From Gemmatimonas groenlandica (GTDB lineage Bacteria; Gemmatimonadota; Gemmatimonadetes; Gemmatimonadales; Gemmatimonadaceae): DNA of 64,000 nucleotides. Of the stretch, positions 19,187 to 26,895 are shown piece after piece (positions within the stretch are counted from its first letter, which is position 1; each line of letters opens with the position of its first letter). Position numbers and translations under genes: made by a program. The notes under the pieces were generated by a model that was not told where the DNA came from, did no database searches, and was given only the letters and a program-made list of their open reading frames with translations. The stretch lies in NCBI RefSeq assembly GCF_013004105.1, contig NZ_CP053085.1, positions 3,782,001 to 3,846,000 on the forward strand, in the 5' to 3' direction.

Positions 19187-20251
19187 CTACGCGCGCGCTC
19201 CGCGGGCGCGGGCGACATCGTCGGGCAAGTGCGCGGCCGACGTCGAGCTCGCATCGGCATGCACGTCGGCGCCGGATATCCTACGGTCGTAGAACGCACG
19301 TCCACCAGCGACCACGACCAAGGCCGGGTTCTTCGAGGCGTGACGCACCGAGTCGATGATCTGCGTCATCTGACCAGCGCGATGCTCGCGCGTGAAGGCC
19401 GGACTGAGCGACAGATCGATCGCATCGAACCAGTTGGTCGCGACAATCTGCTTGAGCGCCTGCTCGGTGGAGGGAAAGCGAATGCGGGTGTCGTGTCCGG
19501 CCTGCCAGAGTGCCTCGGCGTCGAGTGACGCGCCGAGCATGTGGATCTCACCAGGCAGTGGCGCGACCAGCACCACCAGTGGTTGTGCGATTTGCTGCTG
19601 GACGCTATCGACCGCGATCTCCCGGACAAAGGTCTGCAAGCGGCAGAGGCCGAGCGTCACTTCGTACTCGCCGCAGTCGTCGGCGGCCCACAAATCCCCG
19701 AGACGTCGTGCGGCGGGCTCGATCAGCAATTCGGTCAAGGCGGACATCGACCGGAACTCAGCGTAGGCCGCGTTGAGCAGGAGACGCGCGTCGTTCGGCT
19801 CGGTGGCGATGGCGAGAGCGGCGAGTCGCTCAGCGGCCACGTTAGTGGAGGTCGCGTTTTCAGCGTGAACGCTGTCGAGCACTGCATCCGCCGGGCCCGT
19901 CGACAGCTTGAGATTCCACTTTCCAAACAGGCGCGAAGGCGCCGAGTGCACGGAGATCGCTTCGATGTCCGCGTGCCGCTGGTCGCGGCTGATCGACGAC
20001 CACACACGCGCGATGCTGGCGGGCGGTCCCTCGAGCCACTGGAAGAAGCGATCGTCGTTATAGACCATGAGGCCCGTGATCCCTTCGCGATGATTCCGAC
20101 TGGCGGCTGCGTGCTGCAACTCGCCGAGCTGCGTTTCGGACATCGGAGAAGTCGCCCGACTCCGGTAGGTCAGCGTCATGAGCGGACGCTCGGCGGACGG
20201 GTTGCTTCCGCGGTCGGACTGCTCGAATCCCGACATCATGTTCCAAACCAT
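19187..20251 (-). CDS. BLUF blue-light sensor fused to a SCHIC/B12-binding-like domain (AppA-like)
   Basis: 354 residues. Residues about 24-118 are a BLUF domain with TYRSRA, GITGLMVY, FFQWLEG and RLFGKW. The flavin-pocket residues Y29, N53, Q71 and W112 lie exactly 8 positions after AppA Y21, N45, Q63 and W104; the Met106 position is Leu114. Residues about 155-215 form a helical bundle (RRLGDLWAADDCGEYEVTLG), and about 224-325 a B12-binding Rossmann-like domain with GEIHMLG, where H237 sits where the base-off cobalamin or haem ligand would be. The bundle has VT, not EH, where CarH-type B12 sensors carry Wx9EH, as expected for SCHIC/AerR-type domains. This is AppA's architecture: redox and light control of gene expression. 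No DNA-binding domain is present, so it needs a partner protein. Several start ATGs are possible. Confidence 0.85.
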   Translation of the reverse strand: MVWNMMSGFEQSDRGSNPSAERPLMTLTYRSRATSPMSETQLGELQHAAASRNHREGITGLMVYNDDRFFQWLEGPPASIARVWSSISRDQRHADIEAISVHSAPSRLFGKWNLKLSTGPADAVLDSVHAENATSTNVAAERLAALAIATEPNDARLLLNAAYAEFRSMSALTELLIEPAARRLGDLWAADDCGEYEVTLGLCRLQTFVREIAVDSVQQQIAQPLVVLVAPLPGEIHMLGASLDAEALWQAGHDTRIRFPSTEQALKQIVATNWFDAIDLSLSPAFTREHRAGQMTQIIDSVRHASKNPALVVVAGGRAFYDRRISGADVHADASSTSAAHLPDDVARARGARA

Positions 20252-20514
20252 ACCGCGCTACCCCGTAACCACGAAGGAGAACCGGCGGGAGTGTGCAGGA
20301 GGGAGACACACTCAACAGCGAACGCACGGCGCTTCAGATGCGGCGTAGTATTTGAATCGGCGCAGGTGGTGTCAAGCGACTATGTCGAGTTTGACGCGTT
20401 GGAAAGTAGGTTCGGACCGTTGTTCCTAGTATATTGGCTAATCGTCACGCCGCTCCGGTGGAAGGACGGGCAACCCGCTGTAGTTGAAGGCGGGGTGAGT
20501 AGACTTCACCAACG
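20252..20514. other. Divergent intergenic region, 263 bp
   Basis: Separates the divergent BLUF-SCHIC and carboxylesterase genes. It is locally AT-richer around 20400-20455, where a TTGACG (20390-20395) and a TATATT-like stretch (20431-20436) occur without standard spacing. I see no strong palindrome, repeat or RNA gene. Confidence 0.5.
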
Positions 20515-21249
20515 ATGACTGAATTCCAAGACGCTGCCCGTGACGCCGCCGCGGCGATCACCATGCACAAGCTGGCCGTGGAACGCACGGCCCGGTACGC
20601 CACCGCTGGAGCCGAACCAGCCGACACTGCCACGCTGTGGGTGGTCTTTCACGGCTATGGCCAGCTGGCGAGCGAGTTCATGACCACCTTCGCCCGACTG
20701 GCCTCCAAGACGACGCGCGTGATCGCGCCCGAAGGGTTGTCGCGGTTCTATCTCGAGCTGCCGAGGGCCGACGGCAAGCATCTCGCGCGCACGGGCGCCA
20801 CGTGGCTCACGCGCGATGGTCGTGAAGACGATCTGCGCGACGCGCTGGGCATGTTGCATGCGGTGGTCGGCCAGGAAGTCGACGCGATTCTCGAGGCGCG
20901 TGGCGATGTGCCCGTCATCAAGGTGCTCGGCTTTTCGCAGGGCGTCGCGATGAGCATGCGCTGGGTGGCCGATGTGGCCGATCGCGGGGTACCCGAGGAG
21001 GGTGCCGACGTGGCGACGCACGTGTTGTGGGCGGGTGGGCTCGCGCACGATGTCTCGGACGACGCCATGCAGGCCGCATGGAAAGGCACGGTGGTGCAGG
21101 TCGTCGTGGGCGACAAGGATAAGTTCGCGACCGATTCGTTCCGTCGTACGCTGCGCAAGCGCATCGACGCGATGGGCGTCGAGGTGGAGGAGTTCACGTT
21201 CGGCGGCGGGCATCGGCTGGATGACGACGTGCTCCGCCGGTTGCTGTAG
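20515..21249 (+). CDS. Phospholipase/carboxylesterase-type alpha/beta hydrolase
   Basis: 244 residues, cytoplasmic (no signal). Contains the oxyanion HGYG (about 44-47), the nucleophile elbow GFSQG (about 142-146), an acid in VVVGDKDKF and the catalytic His in GGGHRL. This matches the YpfH/carboxylesterase 2 (acyl-protein-thioesterase-like) group. The natural ester substrate is unknown. It ends 6 bp from the convergent DinB gene. Confidence 0.85.
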   Translation: MTEFQDAARDAAAAITMHKLAVERTARYATAGAEPADTATLWVVFHGYGQLASEFMTTFARLASKTTRVIAPEGLSRFYLELPRADGKHLARTGATWLTRDGREDDLRDALGMLHAVVGQEVDAILEARGDVPVIKVLGFSQGVAMSMRWVADVADRGVPEEGADVATHVLWAGGLAHDVSDDAMQAAWKGTVVQVVVGDKDKFATDSFRRTLRKRIDAMGVEVEEFTFGGGHRLDDDVLRRLL

Positions 21250-21255
21250 CCGACG

Positions 21256-21783
21256 TCAGCCCCGGTCAAGAATGGGGAGGTATTCGCGCCAGGGTCCCAC
21301 GGCGGCGCGATACTGCTTCGCCATGACGCGCGCGATCTGCGCGAGGTGTCCCAGGTCATGCGCGACCCAGGTGGCGAGCAACTGACGCAGTGTGACCTCG
21401 CCGAAGGCCGGATGTTCACCGCGGAGCGCCAGTTGGCTGTCCGATAGCTGCCAGCTACACAGCGTGGCGAGACTGGCCTCGCGTTGCGTTGTGAACGCGC
21501 GCAGCAATTCCGCCAGCGAGCGCCCCTGGCTCGCCTCGAACTGCGCGAAACGATCGAAGGGGGAAAACCGACGGTCGTCGCCCTGCGCGAGAATCAGCTG
21601 GGCTCGCGGAATCCAGTCGGTTTTCTCGCCGTGCAGCAGGTGGCCTACGATATCGTACGCGCTCCAGGTGTCCGGACCTTCGTTGACCGATGTCCACGCG
21701 GTGTCGAGACCGTCGAGCCACGCGTGCAAGGTGGTTGGCGTGCGGGCGAGAATGGCGCTGCCGTGCGTGAGATCGAAGTCCAT
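21256..21783 (-). CDS. DinB-family four-helix-bundle protein
   Basis: 175 residues from the ATG giving MDFDLTHGSAILARTP. The DinB/YfiT metal-ligand pattern is present: His in VGHLLHGEKTDWIPR, and the paired His in TWVAHDLGHLAQIARVMAKQ. Family members are metal-dependent thiol transferases or of unknown role. The PWREYLPIL end is typical. An upstream in-frame ATG exists, but the extension is low-complexity and lies against the divergent hydrolase, so it was rejected. Confidence 0.87.
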   Translation of the reverse strand: MDFDLTHGSAILARTPTTLHAWLDGLDTAWTSVNEGPDTWSAYDIVGHLLHGEKTDWIPRAQLILAQGDDRRFSPFDRFAQFEASQGRSLAELLRAFTTQREASLATLCSWQLSDSQLALRGEHPAFGEVTLRQLLATWVAHDLGHLAQIARVMAKQYRAAVGPWREYLPILDRG

Positions 21784-21888
21784 GCGAAGCCTCGGTGGGG
21801 GCTGTCGGAATGACGCGGTGGTCGCGGGGATCGTATTGGAGATCGTATTATTGGGGCCGAACGACATTCCTTGTCACGAGGCCCCTTC

Positions 21889-23868
21889 ATGCATCTCACG
21901 CATCGCGTTGCCCTGATCGGCGCGCTCCTCTGCGGCGCGACGGCACTCGCGGCCCAGCCGGCCACGCTCAGCGTCGGCCGACCCGTCCGCGCCACGCTCG
22001 CCCGTGGTGACACGGCGCGATACCGGTTCGACGCCGACTCCAATGTCATTGTCCGCGTGGCTGTTGACCAGATCAGCGCGAATACGATGGTCCGCGTGCT
22101 CACGCCGCGCGGTCGCCTGCTGCGCGCGGTGAATGCGACCCCGCGCGGGCTCGAGCGCCTGCAGGTCGAGATCACTGAGACGGGGCTGCATCAGATCGAG
22201 GTCATTCCGGTGGACTCTGCCGTCGGGGACTTCTCGATCACCTTGACCGCGCGTGAGCTCTTGTCGAAGGATCCGCGCACCTTCGCGGCGCAGTTGCTCG
22301 CTCCCTACGACCGCACCGACGGCCCCGGTGCCGCTGTTGCCGTGTGGCGCGGAGGTCGGATGCTCTTCGCGAAGGGCTACGGCATGGCGAACCTCGCCTA
22401 CAACGTGCCGTTCCTCGCCACGACGCCCACGAACATCGGATCGACTTCCAAGCAGTTCACGGCATTCGCGGTGATGCTGTTGGTGGAGCAGGGGAAGCTG
22501 AGCCTCGATGACGATGTGCGGAAGCACATTCCTGAGCTGCCGGACCTTGGCCGCACGGTGACCGTGCGGAATCTGCTGACGCACACCAGTGGCTATCGCG
22601 AGCTGTACAACGGACTGTCGCTCGCTGGTCGCCGCTTCGATGAAGGGGATCATGTCGAGCGGTCGGAAGTGCTCGGCATCGTGCAGCATCAGCCGGCACT
22701 GCAGAACTCCCCTGGCGCGGAGTTCAACTACAACAACACTGGCTATGCGCTGGCAGCGCTCACGGTGGAGCGCGTGTCCGGCCTGACGTTCCCTGAATTC
22801 ATGAAGCAGAATGTGTTCGGACCGATCGGCATGTCGCACACGATGGTGCGAAGTGATCGCCACGGGACCGTCCCCGGTGCGACCGAGGGATACACGCGAG
22901 GCGCGAACGGTGAATGGCGTACGCTGGGCGACCTTCCGGCGTCGATGGGCGCCGGTGCGATCTACACCACGCTCGGCGATCTGCAGCGGTGGGTGGAGAA
23001 CTACGCGCATCCACGTGTGGGGAGCGCCGCTAGCGTCGCGCAGATGATGACGCCGTTCACGCTGACCACTGGCAAGAGCACCGGCTATGGTATGGGACTG
23101 TTTGTCGATACCCAAGGACCGCTCAAGCGCATCCATCATGGTGGGGCCGATGTGGCGCACCGCTCGATGCTGGCGTACTACCCCGAGATCGACGCCGGCG
23201 TGACCGTGCAGAGCAACGATGCCGGCTTCGATTCGCAGGTCGCGTTTCGCATCGCGCAGGCGTTCTTCACCGAGCTCACGCCGGCGCCTGGCGCCAAGAG
23301 TGCCGCCACCTTCGCCTTCGACGCGAAGCGTTTCGATGAGTACGTGGGCCGCTATGCACTCGATGCCGCGCCGCAGTTCATCCTGAGTTTCACCCGATCC
23401 GGTGATTCGCTCTTCACGCAGGCCACCGGTCAAGGACGGCTACAGCTGACCGCGACGTCGGATTCGGCGTTCGCGATTCGCGGCGTCGAGGCGTCGGTGA
23501 CGTTTCTCCGCGATGCGGCGCGGAAGGTGGTCGGCCTCACGCTGAACCAAAATGGTGTGCAGCGGGCCACCCGATTGAGCGGTGAAGCGCCCAAGGCATG
23601 GGCACCGACGGCGGCGGAGTTGGCGGCCTATGCGGGGCGATACTTCAGCGACGAGTTGGAGACGTATTACACGCTGAGTGTGAAGCAAGGCGCCCTGATC
23701 GTGGAGAACCGTCGATCGGCCGCGGTGAAGCTGTCGGCCAGTGCGAAGGACACGTTCGTCGTCGACGCGACCACGCTGTTGTTCGAGCGCGATCGCAATG
23801 GACAGGTGATCGGGTTCTACGCCGGCAATACGCGCACGCGGGACGTGCGGTTTGCGCGCGTGCGGTGA
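21889..23868 (+). CDS. Secreted serine hydrolase of the beta-lactamase class C / S12 family
   Basis: 659 residues, start chosen at the ATG after GAGG giving a signal peptide ending LAAQP. Residues about 25-125 resemble a pre-peptidase (PPC-like) beta domain. The S12 catalytic domain (about 135-460) has S-x2-K in GSTSKQFTAF, the Tyr motif YNNTGYALAA and HHGG in place of KTG. The remaining 190 residues are two DUF3471-like beta repeats (VGRYALDAAPQF and AGRYFSDELETY). The periplasmic enzyme probably acts on D-Ala peptides or esters; a resistance role is not implied. Confidence 0.87.
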   Translation: MHLTHRVALIGALLCGATALAAQPATLSVGRPVRATLARGDTARYRFDADSNVIVRVAVDQISANTMVRVLTPRGRLLRAVNATPRGLERLQVEITETGLHQIEVIPVDSAVGDFSITLTARELLSKDPRTFAAQLLAPYDRTDGPGAAVAVWRGGRMLFAKGYGMANLAYNVPFLATTPTNIGSTSKQFTAFAVMLLVEQGKLSLDDDVRKHIPELPDLGRTVTVRNLLTHTSGYRELYNGLSLAGRRFDEGDHVERSEVLGIVQHQPALQNSPGAEFNYNNTGYALAALTVERVSGLTFPEFMKQNVFGPIGMSHTMVRSDRHGTVPGATEGYTRGANGEWRTLGDLPASMGAGAIYTTLGDLQRWVENYAHPRVGSAASVAQMMTPFTLTTGKSTGYGMGLFVDTQGPLKRIHHGGADVAHRSMLAYYPEIDAGVTVQSNDAGFDSQVAFRIAQAFFTELTPAPGAKSAATFAFDAKRFDEYVGRYALDAAPQFILSFTRSGDSLFTQATGQGRLQLTATSDSAFAIRGVEASVTFLRDAARKVVGLTLNQNGVQRATRLSGEAPKAWAPTAAELAAYAGRYFSDELETYYTLSVKQGALIVENRRSAAVKLSASAKDTFVVDATTLLFERDRNGQVIGFYAGNTRTRDVRFARVR

Positions 23869-23869
23869 G

Positions 23870-24295
23870 CTACCCGGGATAGCGCGCCTTGGTGGCTGCG
23901 ATCGAGCCTGCGATCAACTGCTCGAGCACTGGCAGTTGCACATCGGAGAGCCGCCGGATGTAGAGGCAGGCTTTGCCGATCTTGTGCCGCCCGAGCTGTG
24001 CCAGCAGGGCGCGGGTCTCGTCCGTTTCGTACCCGGCGAGCAGGTACACACTGATATCGCCCTTTCGTGACGAGTAACCGACCAGGCACGAGCTCCCCTC
24101 GTGGCCGCTGGCATACTTGTAGTGATACGTGCCGAAGCCGACGATGCTGGTGCCCCACATGGTCGGCTCGTGACCACTGAGTCGTTGCATGAGGGCCGTC
24201 AGCGCGCGGCAATCCTCACGGCGCGTGTCGTCGGTGATCGCCGCGAGGTAGCTGTCGACACTGACGGTCGTGGGCTTGGTCTTCGCTTCGTACAT
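23870..24295 (-). CDS. DUF1801-domain protein
   Basis: 141 residues from the ATG giving MYEAKTKPTTVSVDSYL. Characteristic DUF1801 segments are MWGTSIVGFGTYHYKYASG and RHKIGKACLYIRRLSDV. Related to YdhG/iron-chaperone-like folds; function unknown. Its stop lies a single base from the stop of the convergent serine hydrolase, and it lies downstream of the alpha/beta hydrolase gene on the same strand, 60 bp apart. Confidence 0.86.
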   Translation of the reverse strand: MYEAKTKPTTVSVDSYLAAITDDTRREDCRALTALMQRLSGHEPTMWGTSIVGFGTYHYKYASGHEGSSCLVGYSSRKGDISVYLLAGYETDETRALLAQLGRHKIGKACLYIRRLSDVQLPVLEQLIAGSIAATKARYPG

Positions 24296-24355
24296 CGTGC
24301 GTCTCCGGTTGAGATGTATGAGGAGTTCAGCGGACAAAAAGCTGTCGTCGGCCGC

Positions 24356-25186
24356 TCAGACGTGCTCTCCCTGCTCCACCCGCCCGACCCACGATTCGAT
24401 CGCTGCCGTGACGTGGGCCGGCTGCTCCACACTGCTGGAATGGCCCGCGTGCGGAATACGCACCAGCTTCGACCCGCGAATGGCCGCATGCATGCGCTCC
24501 GACTTCAGCGGCACGGTCGCCACATCTTCGTCGCCCACCATGATCAGTGTCGGCGCCGTGATGCGGGAAAGCTCCGGCAGGATCGGCTCGCGCTCGATCA
24601 CGCCGTTCACGGCCCGCCAGATGTCGCGGCGATTGCGCGACAGCCGCTCGCGCCACGCGTCGCGCTCGGCGGCACGCGCGGGATCCGTGAGAAATGACCG
24701 GCCGAACATGATCGGCATGACCTTGTTCGCGATCATGCGGAGACCGAACCATCTCGCCACGCGATTGAGCGTGCGATACCTCGGCACGTTCTCCGGGGGC
24801 TCCGCATCGGCGCTCGTTTCCAGCAGCACACACGAGCGCACCAGATCGGGGCGGCGGGCGGCGAGTCGCATGGCCACAAATCCGCCCATCGACAGCCCGA
24901 CGATGTGTACCGGAGCCACGCCGAGCTGCTCAATGAGCGCGACCGCATCTGCATAGCAGTCCTCGATGCTGATAGCGCGATCAGTCGGCACGTCGCTCTG
25001 TCCCTGTCCGCGATGATCCCACGCGATGCACCGGTACCGCGGCCGCAACGTGGCCACCTGCGCATCGAACATTCGCGTGCTCCAGAGCAGGCCGTGCGAG
25101 AAGAGCACGGGCGGTCCACTGCCACCGGTGTCTTCGACCCAGAGTCGAACACCGTTGATGGTGAGATGCCGCCCGTTGGTGTTCAC
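24356..25186 (-). CDS. Alpha/beta-fold hydrolase
   Basis: 276 residues. Oxyanion region LFSHGLLWS (about 28-36), AWDHRGQGQSD (about 54-64), nucleophile elbow GLSMGG (about 97-102) and catalytic His in HAGHSSS near the C-terminus. Closest in look to the 3-oxoadipate enol-lactonase/haloperoxidase group. It starts 1 bp after the hemJ stop, so both are in one transcript; the functional link is not evident. Confidence 0.87.
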   Translation of the reverse strand: MNTNGRHLTINGVRLWVEDTGGSGPPVLFSHGLLWSTRMFDAQVATLRPRYRCIAWDHRGQGQSDVPTDRAISIEDCYADAVALIEQLGVAPVHIVGLSMGGFVAMRLAARRPDLVRSCVLLETSADAEPPENVPRYRTLNRVARWFGLRMIANKVMPIMFGRSFLTDPARAAERDAWRERLSRNRRDIWRAVNGVIEREPILPELSRITAPTLIMVGDEDVATVPLKSERMHAAIRGSKLVRIPHAGHSSSVEQPAHVTAAIESWVGRVEQGEHV

Positions 25187-25187
25187 A

Positions 25188-25628
25188 TCACATGCCCGGT
25201 CGCACGATGACCGCGATGACGATGATCAGCAGCAGGATCGTGGGGACCTCATTGATCCAGCGGCACGCGGTCTCGCTGAGCACGTACTCGCCCTTGAGAA
25301 ACTTCTTGCGCGTCCACGAGGCGAGTCCGTGATAGCCGAGCAGGAAAAAGACGGCACCGAGCTTGGCGTGCATCCACGGCATCTTCAGCAGCGACGGGTT
25401 CATCACCAGCATCGCGGTGCCCGCGCCGAGGGCCACGACCATGGCCGGCGTCATGATGGCGCGAATGAGTCGCCGCTCCATGACCTCGAGCGTGGCGGTC
25501 ACGGCCGGCTCGCTCCGCTTCTGCACGTGGTACACGTACAGGCGGAAAATGTAGAACAGCCCGGCGTACCAGGCGATAACCGCGATGACGTGTAGTGCTT
25601 TGATCGAGAGGTAGCCTGTTCCGTTCAC
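25188..25628 (-). CDS. hemJ: Protoporphyrinogen IX oxidase HemJ (CopD-like membrane protein)
   Basis: 146 residues with four membrane helices. HemJ signatures are ALHVIAVIAWYAGLFYIFRL with the invariant His, WMHAKLGAVFFLLGYH, and RWINEVPTILLLIIVI near the end. HemJ oxidises protoporphyrinogen IX to protoporphyrin IX in haem synthesis, using the quinone pool. The start is a GTG preceded by AGGAACGGGG. No other haem gene is nearby. Confidence 0.9.
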   Translation of the reverse strand: MNGTGYLSIKALHVIAVIAWYAGLFYIFRLYVYHVQKRSEPAVTATLEVMERRLIRAIMTPAMVVALGAGTAMLVMNPSLLKMPWMHAKLGAVFFLLGYHGLASWTRKKFLKGEYVLSETACRWINEVPTILLLIIVIAVIVRPGM

Positions 25629-25733
25629 GAAGCCCCGTTCCTGCGTAAATGTTGCGTACCGGCAGAGAGGATAGCATATCGCGACACATCCTGCACGCTC
25701 CGAGGGTGCGTTCTGTCGCCGCGCGTGCGTGCC

Positions 25734-26777
25734 CTATTGGCGTACGCGACGAAGCCGTTCGAGCTCGGCGTCAATCTCGGATGGTAAAAGCAGATTGTCG
25801 GCGATCCCGGCGATTTCCTCGGCCTCGCGCCACCGCGCCTCAAGTGCGGCCAGCTCGCCGTCGAGGGCGCGACGCTCGTCGTCCTCGTGGAGGCTCATTT
25901 CGAGGGCGAGGCGATACGCGCCGGGGAGTCGACCCAACGTCAGTACGGGGAGCTTCATGTATGATCGCCCTTCGCGATCTTCGGCCGTGAGGAGCGACTT
26001 TGCCAGGTTCCCACGCGCGCTCGCCACCTCGACGGCCGCGGACACGGTCTTCGCGCTGTCGCCCTGATAGTTCACGGTGGGAAGAAGCTGAGCGATAGCG
26101 CGGCGGGCGCTGTCCCCTTGGAGATTCCTGTAGGCAAAGCCCGTATCCGAATTCGCCTGCCGATGCGCGAGGCGCAGGGTCCAGGCATCGTCTTCGCGAT
26201 TCACCAGCTCGGAGCGACTGGCATCCCACGCCGAAAGCGACCACAGCATGCCATCATCGTCGCGGACACGCAGGCACACGCGGCGCGCACGGCGGTACAT
26301 GCTAAGGTGCTGCGTGGCTGTCGATGCGAGCAGGGCGGTCGAAACACCGGCAGTCAGCGACGGTGCGGCACCGATCGCAAAGAGTGCCAGGTGTCCCAAT
26401 CCGATCACCAGCGGTGGGGCAGCCAATAGCATGGTACGCTGATATCGCTTCCTGAATACGCCGCCATATCGCCACGCCGCGAATTCGGGGAGCATCGGCT
26501 TACCGATGCGCACGAGCTCCGTGCCCTCCTGCAATCGGGCGAGGCCGATATGCTCGGTCGCAGACCGCAGCTTCGTGTCGCGATACGCGCGCTCGGCCTC
26601 GTCGATCGCCTCCCAGCGACTCTCGAGCGGCGAGAGGTTCCAGCGTGCGCACGTGGGGCAAATAACCCAGAGCCGTCCCTTGGCGGCGTCGAAGGCGAGC
26701 CGACGACCGACGGGGAAGTGTTCAATGGATTCATTGCGCCCGAGGGTGCCGGCGCAGAACAGACACGTGGAATACAT
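25734..26777 (-). CDS. Unrecognised membrane protein with an N-terminal zinc-ribbon-like Cys pair
   Basis: 347 residues. The first 45 residues hold CLFC and CPTC pairs separated by about 32 residues, a likely zinc ribbon with HNH-like look (NESIEHFP), but no catalytic His/Asn set is evident. Two hydrophobic segments follow at about 117-160, then a soluble region. The last 45 residues form a charged helix (ALDGELAALEARWREAEEIA). I do not recognise the family. It stands alone between hemJ and the M28 peptidase on the same strand. It may be a cytoplasmic sensor anchored by a membrane hairpin; this is a guess. Confidence 0.7.
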   Translation of the reverse strand: MYSTCLFCAGTLGRNESIEHFPVGRRLAFDAAKGRLWVICPTCARWNLSPLESRWEAIDEAERAYRDTKLRSATEHIGLARLQEGTELVRIGKPMLPEFAAWRYGGVFRKRYQRTMLLAAPPLVIGLGHLALFAIGAAPSLTAGVSTALLASTATQHLSMYRRARRVCLRVRDDDGMLWSLSAWDASRSELVNREDDAWTLRLAHRQANSDTGFAYRNLQGDSARRAIAQLLPTVNYQGDSAKTVSAAVEVASARGNLAKSLLTAEDREGRSYMKLPVLTLGRLPGAYRLALEMSLHEDDERRALDGELAALEARWREAEEIAGIADNLLLPSEIDAELERLRRVRQ

Positions 26778-26820
26778 GCGGAGAGTCTACGGCTGGTATC
26801 GTGTGGGCCGATAGTCTGTT

Positions 26821-26875
26821 GGTTCACGCGAAGGGCGCGAAGAGCCGCGGCCTCTTCGCGGACTTCGCGTGAACC
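26821..26875. repeat. 55-bp palindrome of the CGCGAAG family
   Basis: Near-perfect hairpin: GGTTCACGCGAAG (26821-26833) pairs with 26863-26875, and CGCGAAGAG (26836-26844) pairs with 26852-26860, with one 2-bp mismatch between. It lies 20 bp beyond the stop of the M28 peptidase gene, so it may help end that transcript. The same words recur at 30600-30736. Confidence 0.8.
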
Positions 26876-26895
26876 TACGGCGCCGCCGCCGGCAC

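Noticed and set aside
21874-23433. 519-codon open frame antisense to the serine hydrolase
   Set aside because: Arg/His-rich shadow frame without signal, domain or ribosome site, opposite a gene with clear S12 motifs.
21889-23868. Beta-lactamase resistance gene
   Set aside because: S12-family motifs are shared by many esterases and DD-peptidases; HHGG replaces KTG and the extra domains point to a peptidase or esterase.
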